Of a stretch of DNA of 64,000 bases, positions 43,962-53,788 are shown piece by piece. Positions within the stretch are counted from its first letter, which is position 1; each line of letters starts with the position of its first letter. The position numbers were made by a program, and so were the translations under genes. The notes beneath the pieces are model-generated. The model was not told the origin of the DNA, ran no database searches, and worked only from the letters and a program-made list of their open reading frames with translations. This DNA is from Bacteroidota bacterium (lineage in GTDB: Bacteria; Bacteroidota; Bacteroidia; Cytophagales; Cyclobacteriaceae): assembly GCA_016191555.1 (NCBI GenBank), contig JACPVX010000067.1, forward strand, positions 62,001 through 126,000, written 5' to 3'.

Positions 43962-45212
43962 ATGACTTTTAAAAGAGTTGTTATTACAGGGGCGGGTGCA
44001 CTTACCCCTATCGGAAATACCCTTCGCGAATTTTGGGATGGATTATCTCAGGGAAAAAGCGGAGCCGCCCCTATTACTAAATTTGATACTACTCTTTTCA
44101 AAACCAAGTTTGCCTGTGAGGTAAAGGGCTTTGATGCCGCTAACTTCATGGACCGTAAAGAAGCTCGCAAACTTGATCCGTTTTCTCAGTATGCCATGGT
44201 AGCGGCAGATGAAGCTATCAAAGACTCTAACCTTCCATTGGCCGAACTCAATAACGACCGCGTAGGTGTTATTTGGGGTTCGGGAATTGGTGGTCTTTAC
44301 ACCTTCCAGGAAGAAGTCCTTTCTTTTGCTAAAGGCGATGGAACTCCACGTTTCAATCCCTTTTTCATCCCTAAAATGATCCCTGACCTCAGTGCAGGCC
44401 ATATTTCCATAAAATATGGTTTCAGAGGCCCTAATTTTGTCACAGTATCGGCTTGCGCTTCTTCTACTAATGCTATTTACGATGCCTACACCTATTTGAA
44501 ATTAGGAAAGGCGGATGTAATGGTGTCGGGGGGATCGGAAGCTGCCGTTTGCATTGCCGGAGTTGCCGGTTTCAATGCACTGAAAGCGTTATCGGAAAGA
44601 AATGATTCTCCGGAAACAGCTTCTCGCCCTTATGACAAAGACCGCGATGGTTTTGTGTTAGGTGAAGGCGCTGGTGCATTAATTCTGGAAGAATACGAAC
44701 ATGCTAAAAGACGCGGGGCAAAAATTTACGCTGAAATTATTGGCGGTGGCATGTCTGCCGATGCATATCACATTACCGCTCCTCACCCGGAGGGCGCTGG
44801 TATTATTAAAGTGATGGGATATGCACTGGAAGAGGCTGGAATTAAGCCCGAAGACGTGGATTACATCAACACACACGGAACCTCCACCCCACTGGGTGAC
44901 ATTGGCGAAATCAAAGCCATTCAAAAAGTATTTGGCGAACACGCTTACAAGCTAAATATCAGCTCTACTAAATCAATGACCGGGCACTTGTTAGGTGCTG
45001 CCGGAGCCATCGAAACAATTGCCTGTTTACTTGCCATCAACGAAGGCATCGTACCTCCTACCATCAATCACTTTACAGATGATGATGAGTTAGATCCTCG
45101 TTTGAATTTAACTTTCAACAAGGCACAGAAACGAGAAGTGAAAGTGGCGCTCAGCAATACCTTCGGGTTTGGTGGCCATAATTTCTCGGTGATCTTGAAA
45201 AAATTTGAGTAA
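43962..45212 (+). CDS. fabF: Beta-ketoacyl-ACP synthase II
   Basis: 416 residues, the usual size. The catalytic Cys165 is in 'TVSACASSTNA', and the two His residues are in 'NTHGTSTPLGD' near 305 and 'KSMTGHLLGAAGA' near 340. The enzyme condenses acyl-ACP with malonyl-ACP in fatty acid elongation. Placement after acpP and before rnc is the standard bacterial order. Confidence 0.97.
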   Translation: MTFKRVVITGAGALTPIGNTLREFWDGLSQGKSGAAPITKFDTTLFKTKFACEVKGFDAANFMDRKEARKLDPFSQYAMVAADEAIKDSNLPLAELNNDRVGVIWGSGIGGLYTFQEEVLSFAKGDGTPRFNPFFIPKMIPDLSAGHISIKYGFRGPNFVTVSACASSTNAIYDAYTYLKLGKADVMVSGGSEAAVCIAGVAGFNALKALSERNDSPETASRPYDKDRDGFVLGEGAGALILEEYEHAKRRGAKIYAEIIGGGMSADAYHITAPHPEGAGIIKVMGYALEEAGIKPEDVDYINTHGTSTPLGDIGEIKAIQKVFGEHAYKLNISSTKSMTGHLLGAAGAIETIACLLAINEGIVPPTINHFTDDDELDPRLNLTFNKAQKREVKVALSNTFGFGGHNFSVILKKFE

Positions 45213-45222
45213 GCACTAATTT

Positions 45223-45945
45223 GTGTGGAACTTACTCACCTTACCCAAACGAAACTCTCAAGAAGATAAAAAGCTGATTACGGCCATTAAAACAATAGCC
45301 GGATTTGCTCCCTCTAATTTAGCCCTCTACAAACTGGCTACCTTGCATAGCTCCAAATCGAAAGAGATGGATGGCTATCGCGAATCCAATGAACGATTGG
45401 AATACTTAGGGGATGCTATTCTGGGTGCAGCTGTAGCAGATTATCTTTTTAAAAAATATCCATTCAAAGACGAGGGCTTCCTCACCGAAATTCGGTCGCG
45501 CATCGTCAACCGCGAGTCGTTGAACAACCTGGCGCGTAAAGTGGGCATTGGCTCAATCGTCCGGTTCGACCAAAAGAACACGCAACTCAAGCACGTCATC
45601 TTAGGAAATACCTTGGAAGCATTGATAGGCGCCATTTATCTGGATAAAGGATACCTGCGCACCAAAAAGTTTGTGATCGATAAACTTATTCAGCCTTATT
45701 TTGATTTAGAAGTAGTCGTCAGTTCCAACAGCAATCACAAAAGTAAATTGATTGAATGGGCACAGCGAGAAGGCAAAGATGTGCGGTTTGATTTAGTTTT
45801 GGCCAAACCAACGGGAAGCAACAACAAAGAATTTGCCATTCAAGTATTTGTAAATGATGAGCCGTATGGCTTGGGGCACGGCTTCAACAAGAAAAAAGCA
45901 GAACAAAGTGCAGCCGAAAAAACGTGTGCTACGCTAGAGATTTAA
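45223..45945 (+). CDS. rnc: Ribonuclease III
   Basis: 240 residues from a GTG start. The signature 'NERLEYLGDAILGAAVADYLF' near 52 includes the catalytic acidic residues, and a second acidic pair sits in 'LGNTLEALIGAIYLDKG' near 127. A C-terminal double-stranded RNA-binding domain spans about 165-238. It cuts double-stranded RNA for rRNA maturation and regulation. It sits between fabF (10 bp) and nadE. Confidence 0.95.
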   Translation: MWNLLTLPKRNSQEDKKLITAIKTIAGFAPSNLALYKLATLHSSKSKEMDGYRESNERLEYLGDAILGAAVADYLFKKYPFKDEGFLTEIRSRIVNRESLNNLARKVGIGSIVRFDQKNTQLKHVILGNTLEALIGAIYLDKGYLRTKKFVIDKLIQPYFDLEVVVSSNSNHKSKLIEWAQREGKDVRFDLVLAKPTGSNNKEFAIQVFVNDEPYGLGHGFNKKKAEQSAAEKTCATLEI

Positions 45946-47805
45946 GTGAACGATCGAATGACACGGATACTAAAAATAGGGGGCGCTACTGTAAATCAAA
46001 CTCCGTTTGACTGGAACAACAATGTCAATAATATCCGTGAGGCGATCCGACAAGCGCAACAAGAAGGAGTCATCATTCTTTGCTTACCGGAGCTTTGTCT
46101 TACCGGTTATGGCTGCGAAGATCTTTTCCTGAGTGATTGGCTGGCCGCAAAAGCATGGAAACATCTCCTCGAGATTGTCCCACTCTGCGAAAACATTACG
46201 GTAAGTATCGGTTTACCGGTTCGAATCAAAGGAATCACCTACAACGGAGCCTGCGTCATCTCCAATCAAAAAATACTAGGCATCACACTTAAACAAAACT
46301 TGGCGAAAGATGGTGTACACTACGAACCTCGATGGTTCGAAGCTTGGCCTAATGGCGCAACCGCGCAAATCGAAATAGATCAACAAACCATTTCTGTAGG
46401 GGATCTGATGTATGAGGTGCAAGGCATTCGCTTTGGATTTGAAATATGTGAAGATGCGTGGCGCAAAGAAAAACGCCCCGGCTATCAGCTCTTTGCGCGG
46501 GGAGTCGATTTGATTTTGAATCCCAGTGCCAGCCACTTTGCCATGGGCAAAAGCACCCTCCGCGAAAGCGAAGTGGTGATTGGTGGCTCCGAAAAATTTA
46601 AGTGCGCCTATGTCTTCACCAACTTATTGGGCAACGAAGCAGGCCGCATGATCTACGATGGCGATATCATCTTCGCACAGAATGGCCGATTACTAAAACT
46701 CAACAACCGGTTGTCCTTTCAGTCGGTCAATCTGCAGGTATGCGAAATCAATTTTGATCAACCCGAGTTGACCAAAGCACATCCTCTCACAGACAATAAA
46801 GAACGCAACCGTGAAATGGCTGATGCCGCTTCGTTGGCGCTGTTCGACTACGTGCGCAAGAGCAAAGCAAAAGGATTTGTACTGAGTCTGAGTGGTGGTG
46901 CTGACTCTTCGTTATGTGCTGTCTTAGTTGCTGAGATGGTTCACAGAGGTACCCATGAGTTGGGCTTTGCAAAATTCTGTGAATTGGTTGGCATTGCACC
47001 TTTAGCAGATCCAAAAGAAATCGTTGGTAAGCTACTCACATGTGCCTATCAAGGAACAGTCAATTCATCCGATAAAACGCTGCAGGCAGCCAAAGAACTC
47101 GCGCTTTCACTCGGTGCTGAGTTTCATCACTGGTTGACTGACGATCAGGTAAATCATTATGAGCGCTCCATCGAGTCTGTTATCGGCAGGCCACTTACGT
47201 GGGAACAAGATGACATTGCGCGACAGAACATTCAGGCGCGCACACGATCACCGATCATCTGGATGCTCGCGAATATCAAGAGAGCTGTGCTGCTTACCAC
47301 CTCCAATCGCAGTGAAGGAGATGTTGGTTATGCTACCATGGATGGTGACACCAGCGGCAGCCTTGCCCCCATTGCCGGACTGGATAAACCATTTATTATC
47401 CAATGGCTGAAGTGGGCTGAAAAAGAATTGGGGTATACCGGCCTTGCCTACGTCAATAATTTACAACCAACCGCAGAATTGCGCCCGCAAGAACGCGCCC
47501 AAACAGACGAAAAAGATTTAATGCCCTACACACTTTTAGTTGAGATCGAACGGCTGGCGATTTATGAAAGACGCCCCCCTATCGAGGTCTACGCTATTCT
47601 GGCTAAGGGAAAAGCAGAGCCGTCATTGAAGGAATACATAAAGAAATTTTATCGCCTTTGGTCGGCCAACCAATGGAAGCGCGAGCGGCTTGCTCCTTCC
47701 TTTCACTTGGATGACCTGAATGTCGATCCGCGCAGTTGGTGCCGTTTCCCGATACTCTCCGGCAGCTTCCAGGAGGAATTACTTGAGTTAGATAACCAAC
47801 AATAA
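45946..47805 (+). CDS. nadE: Glutamine-dependent NAD+ synthase
   Basis: 619 residues if the GTG directly after the rnc stop is used. The ATG at 45958 gives 615 residues and starts 'MTRILKIGGATVNQTP', closer to family N-termini. An N-terminal nitrilase-type amidase domain has Glu in 'LPELCLTGYGCEDLF', Lys in 'KQNLAKDGVHYEP' and Cys in 'GFEICEDAW'. The C-terminal synthase domain has the ATP motif 'LSLSGGADSSLCAV' near 312. It makes NAD+ from NaAD, glutamine and ATP. It directly abuts rnc. Confidence 0.93.
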   Translation: MNDRMTRILKIGGATVNQTPFDWNNNVNNIREAIRQAQQEGVIILCLPELCLTGYGCEDLFLSDWLAAKAWKHLLEIVPLCENITVSIGLPVRIKGITYNGACVISNQKILGITLKQNLAKDGVHYEPRWFEAWPNGATAQIEIDQQTISVGDLMYEVQGIRFGFEICEDAWRKEKRPGYQLFARGVDLILNPSASHFAMGKSTLRESEVVIGGSEKFKCAYVFTNLLGNEAGRMIYDGDIIFAQNGRLLKLNNRLSFQSVNLQVCEINFDQPELTKAHPLTDNKERNREMADAASLALFDYVRKSKAKGFVLSLSGGADSSLCAVLVAEMVHRGTHELGFAKFCELVGIAPLADPKEIVGKLLTCAYQGTVNSSDKTLQAAKELALSLGAEFHHWLTDDQVNHYERSIESVIGRPLTWEQDDIARQNIQARTRSPIIWMLANIKRAVLLTTSNRSEGDVGYATMDGDTSGSLAPIAGLDKPFIIQWLKWAEKELGYTGLAYVNNLQPTAELRPQERAQTDEKDLMPYTLLVEIERLAIYERRPPIEVYAILAKGKAEPSLKEYIKKFYRLWSANQWKRERLAPSFHLDDLNVDPRSWCRFPILSGSFQEELLELDNQQ

Positions 47806-47965
47806 TCTTTTTTTGACCGCTTCGGCCGGAGCAAAGAGCAGTCTACCGCCAGCTTTGCACTTGAACTTAGGCCCGAAAAACTAGTAAAAGGTATGGTGGT
47901 AATCGCGTATCTTTACCGGCAAATATTCAATCGCCAATTATTTCTTACAACGATTAATTTGAATT

Positions 47966-49081
47966 ATGCTTAGCTACATTATTTGGAACGGCAGTCCGGA
48001 AATTCTTTCAATTGGTTTCTTCTCGTTGCGTTATTACGGACTTCTTTTTGCGCTTGGATTCCTGATCAGTCAGCAGATTCTTTATTATATACACAAACAA
48101 GAAGGAAAACCTGAAAAGGATGTCGATACGCTAACCATTTACATGATTGTGGCCACGATAATCGGTGCGCGATTGGGACATATCATCTTTTACGAACCCG
48201 CTATGTTGTGGGAAAAACCGCTGGCAGTATTCTTACCATTCGAACTTTCTCCGTTTCGATTTACGGGCTTACAAGGTTTAGCGAGTCATGGGGCAGCAAT
48301 CGGGATATTATTCGGTCTCTGGTTGTATAGCCGCAAGAAACATGTCAATCAGAATTACCTCCAAATATTGGATCGCATCGTGATCCTGGTATGCTTAACA
48401 GGCTGCTTGATTCGCCTGGGTAACTTTTTCAATTCAGAAATCATTGGTAAGCCTACCAACAGTCCATTGGGTGTAATTTTTGTTAATCACGTTATTGATC
48501 GCATCACGGCAGAAGTAGATGGCGCCAATCCTATCCAATCTTACGAGATTGTAAAAGACAGCACCAGCGTGGTAAAAGAAAATGGCCGTGTTCCGCTATC
48601 GCTTTATTTATTCTTCAAAAAAGGAACTTCAGAAACAGCTGCTAATGAATTTGTGGATTGGCGTGTACGAAATACGATGGCGCAGCAAAGTGAATTTGTA
48701 GATATTTCCAATGGAGCCTTTGCAGGTAAGGTTGGCCTCGAAGCTTCCGGTACGTATGCGGCCAAAGTATCCTTTCAAGGGATTGCGCGCCACCCGGCTC
48801 AGTTGTACGAATCTATCTCCTGCTTAATCTTATTTGCGTTGCTGCTCTGGTATTGGAGCAAACACAAATTGAGTTTGCCGGAAGGCCGAATCTTTGGCAT
48901 TTTCCTAATTGCCTTGTGGAGCTTGCGCTTTGCTTATGAATTCCTGAAGGAAAATCAGGTATCGTTTGAAGATGACCTGACCTTAAACATGGGGCAAACA
49001 CTCAGCATTCCGTTGGTGCTGGTTGGTGTGTGGGTGCTGATTCGTTCTTTTAAAAAGCAACCCGACAGCCCAAAAATTTGA
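47966..49081 (+). CDS. lgt: Prolipoprotein diacylglyceryl transferase with extra domain
   Basis: 371 residues with seven or more membrane helices. Lgt motifs are visible: 'GLQGLASHGAAIGILFG' near 93, with the catalytic His, 'LIRLGNFFNSEIIGKPT' near 149, and 'RHPAQLYESISC' near 275. It attaches diacylglycerol from phosphatidylglycerol to lipobox Cys in the periplasmic face of the inner membrane. An insertion of about 80-90 residues (roughly 175-270) between two conserved motifs is rich in polar residues and absent from the E. coli form. This lengthened form is seen in some Bacteroidota. Confidence 0.92.
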   Translation: MLSYIIWNGSPEILSIGFFSLRYYGLLFALGFLISQQILYYIHKQEGKPEKDVDTLTIYMIVATIIGARLGHIIFYEPAMLWEKPLAVFLPFELSPFRFTGLQGLASHGAAIGILFGLWLYSRKKHVNQNYLQILDRIVILVCLTGCLIRLGNFFNSEIIGKPTNSPLGVIFVNHVIDRITAEVDGANPIQSYEIVKDSTSVVKENGRVPLSLYLFFKKGTSETAANEFVDWRVRNTMAQQSEFVDISNGAFAGKVGLEASGTYAAKVSFQGIARHPAQLYESISCLILFALLLWYWSKHKLSLPEGRIFGIFLIALWSLRFAYEFLKENQVSFEDDLTLNMGQTLSIPLVLVGVWVLIRSFKKQPDSPKI

Positions 49082-49110
49082 GTTGGTACGTGTGGAGGTA
49101 ATTCGCTGCG

Positions 49111-50556
49111 ATGATACTGCTGATGTTTGGATTTTTTCTTGGATTACAAGAAGTAGCGCCTTCAGCTGATACCATTGCACGTGTCCGCTACGACACACTT
49201 GTGAATGCTCCTGACACTACTTTACTTACCGTCAATCGCATATTAATAATTGGGAACAAGCGGACGCGCGATCAAATCATTTCGCGCGAGCTATCGCTTA
49301 AAACCGGAGATACGATTCGTTCCAATAAATTAGCCGAAACCATTTTATGGGATCAGCGCAAAATCTATAACCTGCGCTTGTTCAATGTTGTCACCATTCG
49401 CAGCTTACAGATTACACCCAATGTAATCGATCTGTTGGTTGACGTTCAAGAGCGCTGGTACACCTGGCCTGCTCCTATCTTTGAATTATCTGATCGCAAC
49501 TTCACCGAATGGTGGCAAAACTACAATCACGATCTGGGGCGCGTCAACTTTGGCTTGCGCCTCGACCAATTCAACGTGCGCGGGCGCAACGAAACGCTGC
49601 GACTGGTTGCGCAGTTTGGGTTTAGCCAGCGGTTTGAGTTAAGCTACTCTATTCCCTATCTAGATAAGCGCCAAAAGCAAGGCTTAATTCTAAATTTCGA
49701 TTACAGCAATCCGAAGAACATTGCCGCACTGACCGAAGATCATAAACTGGTGTTCGTGCGCGGCAGCCAGCCACTGCGCATTTCTACCGGAGCGCAGGTG
49801 AGCTACACTTATCGTAAATCATTTTTTGAAACACACGTACTGAGCCTTGGCTTCCGCAGCAGCGAAGTGACGGATACTATTCTAAAGAAGAATCCCAACT
49901 ATTTTAATGGCAAATCATTAACGCAGCGGTACGGAATTCTTTCCTACACGTTCCGCTCCGAACATCGTGATGTGGTGATGTATCCCCTCAAAGGGTATCA
50001 GTTCTCGGCTTCGATTCAACGCAATGGCTTTGGGTTTGAAGGCAACGTCAGCCAGTGGGTGGTCAATCTCACCTACGCATACCATCTGGCGCTCAAGCGC
50101 AACTACTACTTCTCGAACTTTACAGCTGCTTATATCAGCGATCCTACCAACCAACCCTACACGCTCTATGGCGCCATGGGCTATCAACGGCAAATATTAA
50201 GGGGTTATGATATCTATGTGATTGAAGGGCCTAAGTTTTTTGTCAACAAAACCACGTTCAAGAAAAAAATATTTTCGCGCGTTTGGCGCTATGAGAACAT
50301 GCCGTTGGAACAATTCCGGCATTTGCCTTTTGCCGTCTACCTCAAAAGCTTTGTAGACTTCGGCTACACGGAAAACTACGATTATTACCAAGAGCGCCCC
50401 GCCCTGCTCAACAATCGCCTGAGCAATACATTTCTTGCAGGCTATGGCGGTGGCTTGGATGTAGTAGCACCTTACGATGTCGTTTTTCGCTTTGAATATG
50501 CCTTTACGAAAGAGGGCGTGAGCGGATTTTTCTTTAATATCAAAAAGGAATTTTAG
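49111..50556 (+). CDS. BamA/TamA-family outer-membrane barrel protein
   Basis: 481 residues. A signal sequence is followed by one POTRA-like domain with 'ILIIGNKRTRDQIISRELSL' near 47. A C-terminal beta-barrel of about 370 residues follows, with alternating aromatic strands and a last strand ending in Phe ('FFFNIKKEF'). This is the Omp85/TamA or surface-antigen (D15) layout but shorter than BamA. It may insert or transport outer-membrane proteins. It follows lgt by 29 bp, and three hairpins lie downstream. Confidence 0.8.
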   Translation: MILLMFGFFLGLQEVAPSADTIARVRYDTLVNAPDTTLLTVNRILIIGNKRTRDQIISRELSLKTGDTIRSNKLAETILWDQRKIYNLRLFNVVTIRSLQITPNVIDLLVDVQERWYTWPAPIFELSDRNFTEWWQNYNHDLGRVNFGLRLDQFNVRGRNETLRLVAQFGFSQRFELSYSIPYLDKRQKQGLILNFDYSNPKNIAALTEDHKLVFVRGSQPLRISTGAQVSYTYRKSFFETHVLSLGFRSSEVTDTILKKNPNYFNGKSLTQRYGILSYTFRSEHRDVVMYPLKGYQFSASIQRNGFGFEGNVSQWVVNLTYAYHLALKRNYYFSNFTAAYISDPTNQPYTLYGAMGYQRQILRGYDIYVIEGPKFFVNKTTFKKKIFSRVWRYENMPLEQFRHLPFAVYLKSFVDFGYTENYDYYQERPALLNNRLSNTFLAGYGGGLDVVAPYDVVFRFEYAFTKEGVSGFFFNIKKEF

Positions 50557-50561
50557 ACCGT

Positions 50562-50660
50562 AATTATGCAATAGAAACTCCTATTGCATAATTTGACGAA
50601 TACTGACGGAATCGTCAGTATTGTCAAGGTCAAACCCTGACAATCCGCAGGATTCGTCAG
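50562..50660. repeat. Three successive hairpins in the bamA-like/porV gap
   Basis: Hairpin 1: 'aattatgcaatag' (50562-50574) and 'ctattgcataatt' (50581-50593), perfect 13-bp stem, 6-nt loop. Hairpin 2: 'aatactgacg' and 'cgtcagtatt' (50599-50622), perfect 10-bp stem, loop GAAT. Hairpin 3: 'ctgacaatcc' (50637-50646) and 'ggattcgtcag' (50650-50660), one bulge. None is followed by a T-run. They sit directly after the gene, so a stabilising or terminating role is possible. Confidence 0.75.
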
Positions 50661-50709
50661 TTAATTGACCAAATTTATATTCTTAACACAATTTGGGTAG
50701 ACTTTCTTT

Positions 50710-50717
50710 TATCTTTG
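50710..50717 (+). promoter_or_regulatory. Possible -7 box upstream of PorV-like gene
   Basis: TATCTTTG matches the TAnnTTTG -7 consensus exactly, about 88 bp before the GTG start. The matching -33 box is not clear (a TTTG at 50692 is spaced only 14 nt away), so the assignment is weak. Confidence 0.3.
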
Positions 50718-50804
50718 ATCAGCGGCTTCCCCGGCCGATTAAGTAGCTAATCATTTTCTCTCCAGCTGATTAGCAGATTCATCCAAATTCTATTCGCGAA
50801 TAAA

Positions 50805-51617
50805 GTGAAAAGACTGCTGGTAGCCACTATCCTCTTTGGGTTGAGTGTGGTGGCAAAGGGACAAAGCGTAAATACGCAAATGGGCGCACGGCAAATGGCG
50901 ATGGGTGGAGCATCGGCTTCATTGAGCGATGCGTGGGCTCTCTTTCATAATGTAGCCGGGCTCGCGCAGCAAAAACAATCCTTTGCATTTGCCTACGAAG
51001 CGTCTCCGCAATTGCCGGGTGCCAATCGCATGGCGGCAAGTTGGCAGATACCCGTACGTTCATTTACCACCGGCATTGGTTTCTTTCGCTTTGGCGATGC
51101 GTTGTACAACGAACAATTTATTTCGCTAGGAGTTGCCCATCGCATGGGCATTACTTCGCTGGGTGCGAAAGTGAATTTCAGTCAATACCGTGCCGATGGT
51201 TTTGGCGTACTCTCCGCAATGACTTTGGATATCGGAGGTATCACACAACTCACTCCGGAACTTCGGGTGGCAGCTTACATCACCAACGTCACCCAATCGT
51301 CCTTGAACAGCGGCAGCGGTGAACGCTTGCCTATGCGCATGGTTGTGGGCGTTGGCTTTCAGTTTACCAAAAAGATCATCGCTACCACCGAGGTAGAGAA
51401 AGATCCCGACTATCCTCTTACCTGGCGTACCGGTTTTGAATACGATGTCTACAAAAATCTCTTCTTCCGCACCGGCTATCAGCTACAGCCCAATGCATTT
51501 TACTTCGGCATTGGAGGGAACCGCAAACGACTCCGTATTGACTACGCCCTGCGCTACCACTTTCTGCTGGGTGCTTCGCATCAGGCCTCTGCCACTTTTC
51601 TGCTTAGTAACCCGTGA
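50805..51617 (+). CDS. PorV/PorQ-family outer-membrane protein
   Basis: 270 residues from a GTG start. A signal peptide (cleavage near 'AKGQ') is followed by 'GARQMAMGGASASLSDAWAL', the N-terminal pattern of PorV/PorQ and related barrel proteins. The rest is a beta-barrel with regular aromatic strands. PorV and PorQ belong to the type IX secretion system, but many paralogues exist, so T9SS membership is unproven. The stop overlaps the next gene's start (GTGA), suggesting a two-gene operon. Confidence 0.75.
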   Translation: MKRLLVATILFGLSVVAKGQSVNTQMGARQMAMGGASASLSDAWALFHNVAGLAQQKQSFAFAYEASPQLPGANRMAASWQIPVRSFTTGIGFFRFGDALYNEQFISLGVAHRMGITSLGAKVNFSQYRADGFGVLSAMTLDIGGITQLTPELRVAAYITNVTQSSLNSGSGERLPMRMVVGVGFQFTKKIIATTEVEKDPDYPLTWRTGFEYDVYKNLFFRTGYQLQPNAFYFGIGGNRKRLRIDYALRYHFLLGASHQASATFLLSNP

Positions 51618-53665
51618 AGGTATTTTCAATAATCCTTTTCAGTTTGTGCTACACCCTCGTGTTGGCACAAGATTATCCGCGCCAAGCGATTGATCCCAGT
51701 CAGTGGGTAGATGAACTCTTCGCGACTCAATCGGATAACTTGAATTATGCGGATCTCTACGAAAACTATTTACAATTACTTGCACATCCGCTTGACTTAA
51801 ACACGGCTACTACCGAACAACTTCAAGCGCTTTATGTACTAACCCCCGCAGAGGTGAACGCGCTGCTGGCGTATCGCGAGCAAGTGGGTCAGCTTTATTC
51901 CATTTATGAATTGCAAACCATCAATGGATTTACGAAAGACGTTTTCTTAAAGCTGGTGCCGCTGGTGCGCGTAGTCGATGAACAAAAAGCTGGCGGTTAT
52001 CGCGCTTTGCTAAAACGGATCGCCTCCGAAGAAAACAATTACCTCGTCATGCGCTATTCGCAAACGCTGGAAAAACAAAAGGGTTATCTCAACACGAGCA
52101 CGGAGAACAGTCGCTACAGCGGTACTGCGGAAGATTTAACTATGCGCTTTCGCGTGAGCAGGCCTGGCGACTTTAGCACGGGCTTTACTTTCAAGAAAGA
52201 TGCCGGAGAAAAACTTCAGTGGAATCCGGCTGAACGCTACTACGGCTTCGACTACATCTCCCTTCATGCGCAACTGCAAAACAAAGGACGTATCAAGAAT
52301 CTGATCATCGGAGATTATCAGGCGCAATTCGGACAAGGGCTTACGCTCGGCTCGGTGTTCGGCTTGGGGAAAAACGGAGAGACCATTACGAGCATTCGCA
52401 GAAGTAACATCGGCTTTCTTCCCTATACGTCACAATACGAAGGCGGTTACATGCGTGGCGCAGCCCTCTCCTATCAGGCGCATCCGAAAATACTCATTCA
52501 CACTCTCTTTTCTTCACGAGGTCGTGATGGCAGCATCGTACAAGACAGCACGGAAAGTATGGTCTCATCTTTCAACTACAGTGGTTTGCACCGAACGCTG
52601 AACGAACTAACCAATCGAAATACGTTGCAAGAGCAAAACGCGGCCATGATCATCAGCTTCCAACATCGGTCCATTGACGCAGGCTTGCTATGGCACCGCA
52701 CACAATTTGACAAAGCCTTGGTGCGCAATCCATCGCTCTATAATTCATTTGCCTTTCAAGGAAAATCCAATACCAATGTAGGTGCGTACTTTAATTGCTC
52801 CTTCGCCAATGCAACGTTCTTCAGCGAAGTAGCACACACACTCCAAAACGGATGGGGCGGTGTGGCCGGATTGCTGACGAACGTAACACCCAAACTCGAT
52901 ATCTCTCTGTTAGCGCGACACTACGGCCGCGACTTCTATTCTTTCTATAGCAACGCGCTGGCAGAGAATGCCGCACCACAAAATGAAACCGGAATCTATT
53001 GGGGATGGAAGTACCGCTTCTCGAAACGCAGTGCACTGGCGGGTTACATGGACTTCTTTGAATTCCCTTGGCTGAAGTACCGAAGCTATCGACCTTCGCA
53101 AGGAAGCGAATGGCTATTGCGTTATCAATACAAAGCTTCGCGGTCGGTCGTGTTCTTTGCACAAGTGAAAGAAGAAACAAAAGCGCGGAATACCAATGAC
53201 GACACTAATCTCTACCGCATTACTTTGGGGACCAGAAGAAGTTACGCGTTGCAAGCCGACTATGTCGCTACGCGGCAGTTGCAACTGAAGAGCCGTGTGC
53301 AATTTTCTTCGTTTCAATTTAACGGCAACACCACACAGGGCATGGTGCTGTCGCAGGATGCCAGCTTCGAAACTACGCGCGTTTCTATTACCGCCCGTTA
53401 TGCACTATTTGATACGGACGACTACGATAACCGCATTTACATCTACGAGCCTGACGCATGGCTGGCCTTTTCTTTTCCAGCTTATAATAGTCAAGGTGTG
53501 CGCAATGTGTTGATGCTGCGCTACCGGATCACAAAAAAAATCAATTGCTGGCTGCGCTGGGCGCAAACGCGCTACTTCAACAAAGATTTGATTGGCAGTG
53601 GCGGTGAAACGATCGTGGGAAATACGCAAAATGATGTTAGATTTCAGGTTAGAATTCAATTCTAA
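51614..53665 (+). CDS. Helix-hairpin-helix outer-membrane protein
   Basis: 683 residues from a GTG start overlapping the previous gene's stop by 4 bp. A signal peptide precedes a ComEA-like helix-hairpin-helix domain near 50-115 ('LDLNTATTEQLQALYVL' and 'IYELQTINGFTKDVFLKL'). About 540 residues of barrel-type strands then follow to the C-terminus, ending 'RFQVRIQF'. HhH domains usually bind DNA, and here one sits at the N-terminus of an outer-membrane protein. The pairing with the PorV-like gene is a conserved Bacteroidota arrangement in my recollection. Role unknown. Confidence 0.8.
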   Translation: MKVFSIILFSLCYTLVLAQDYPRQAIDPSQWVDELFATQSDNLNYADLYENYLQLLAHPLDLNTATTEQLQALYVLTPAEVNALLAYREQVGQLYSIYELQTINGFTKDVFLKLVPLVRVVDEQKAGGYRALLKRIASEENNYLVMRYSQTLEKQKGYLNTSTENSRYSGTAEDLTMRFRVSRPGDFSTGFTFKKDAGEKLQWNPAERYYGFDYISLHAQLQNKGRIKNLIIGDYQAQFGQGLTLGSVFGLGKNGETITSIRRSNIGFLPYTSQYEGGYMRGAALSYQAHPKILIHTLFSSRGRDGSIVQDSTESMVSSFNYSGLHRTLNELTNRNTLQEQNAAMIISFQHRSIDAGLLWHRTQFDKALVRNPSLYNSFAFQGKSNTNVGAYFNCSFANATFFSEVAHTLQNGWGGVAGLLTNVTPKLDISLLARHYGRDFYSFYSNALAENAAPQNETGIYWGWKYRFSKRSALAGYMDFFEFPWLKYRSYRPSQGSEWLLRYQYKASRSVVFFAQVKEETKARNTNDDTNLYRITLGTRRSYALQADYVATRQLQLKSRVQFSSFQFNGNTTQGMVLSQDASFETTRVSITARYALFDTDDYDNRIYIYEPDAWLAFSFPAYNSQGVRNVLMLRYRITKKINCWLRWAQTRYFNKDLIGSGGETIVGNTQNDVRFQVRIQF

Positions 53666-53676
53666 CCACCTTACGC

Positions 53677-53781
53677 ATGCACGCCATTAAATTAGTCAGC
53701 CCCGGAGTTTTGTTGATGCTTTGCATTGGTCTCTTGGCCTTTATCCTTGTGTTCAGGGGTATCTTCAACAAAAAGAAGTAG
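53677..53781 (+). CDS. Small single-helix membrane protein
   Basis: A 34-residue frame from the ATG 11 bp after the HhH gene. It has one hydrophobic helix (about 8-26) ending 'FRGIFNKKK', a positive-inside pattern for a small membrane protein. The frame lies in a tight spot between convergent genes and ends 7 bp before the CotH stop. No family is recognised, so its reality depends on conservation. Confidence 0.4.
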   Translation: MHAIKLVSPGVLLMLCIGLLAFILVFRGIFNKKK

Positions 53782-53788
53782 TTGCCAC

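Noticed and set aside
53677..53781. Small frame as a T9SS or secreted peptide
   Set aside because: It has a hydrophobic helix but no cleavable signal or sorting motif; listed only as a low-confidence membrane peptide.
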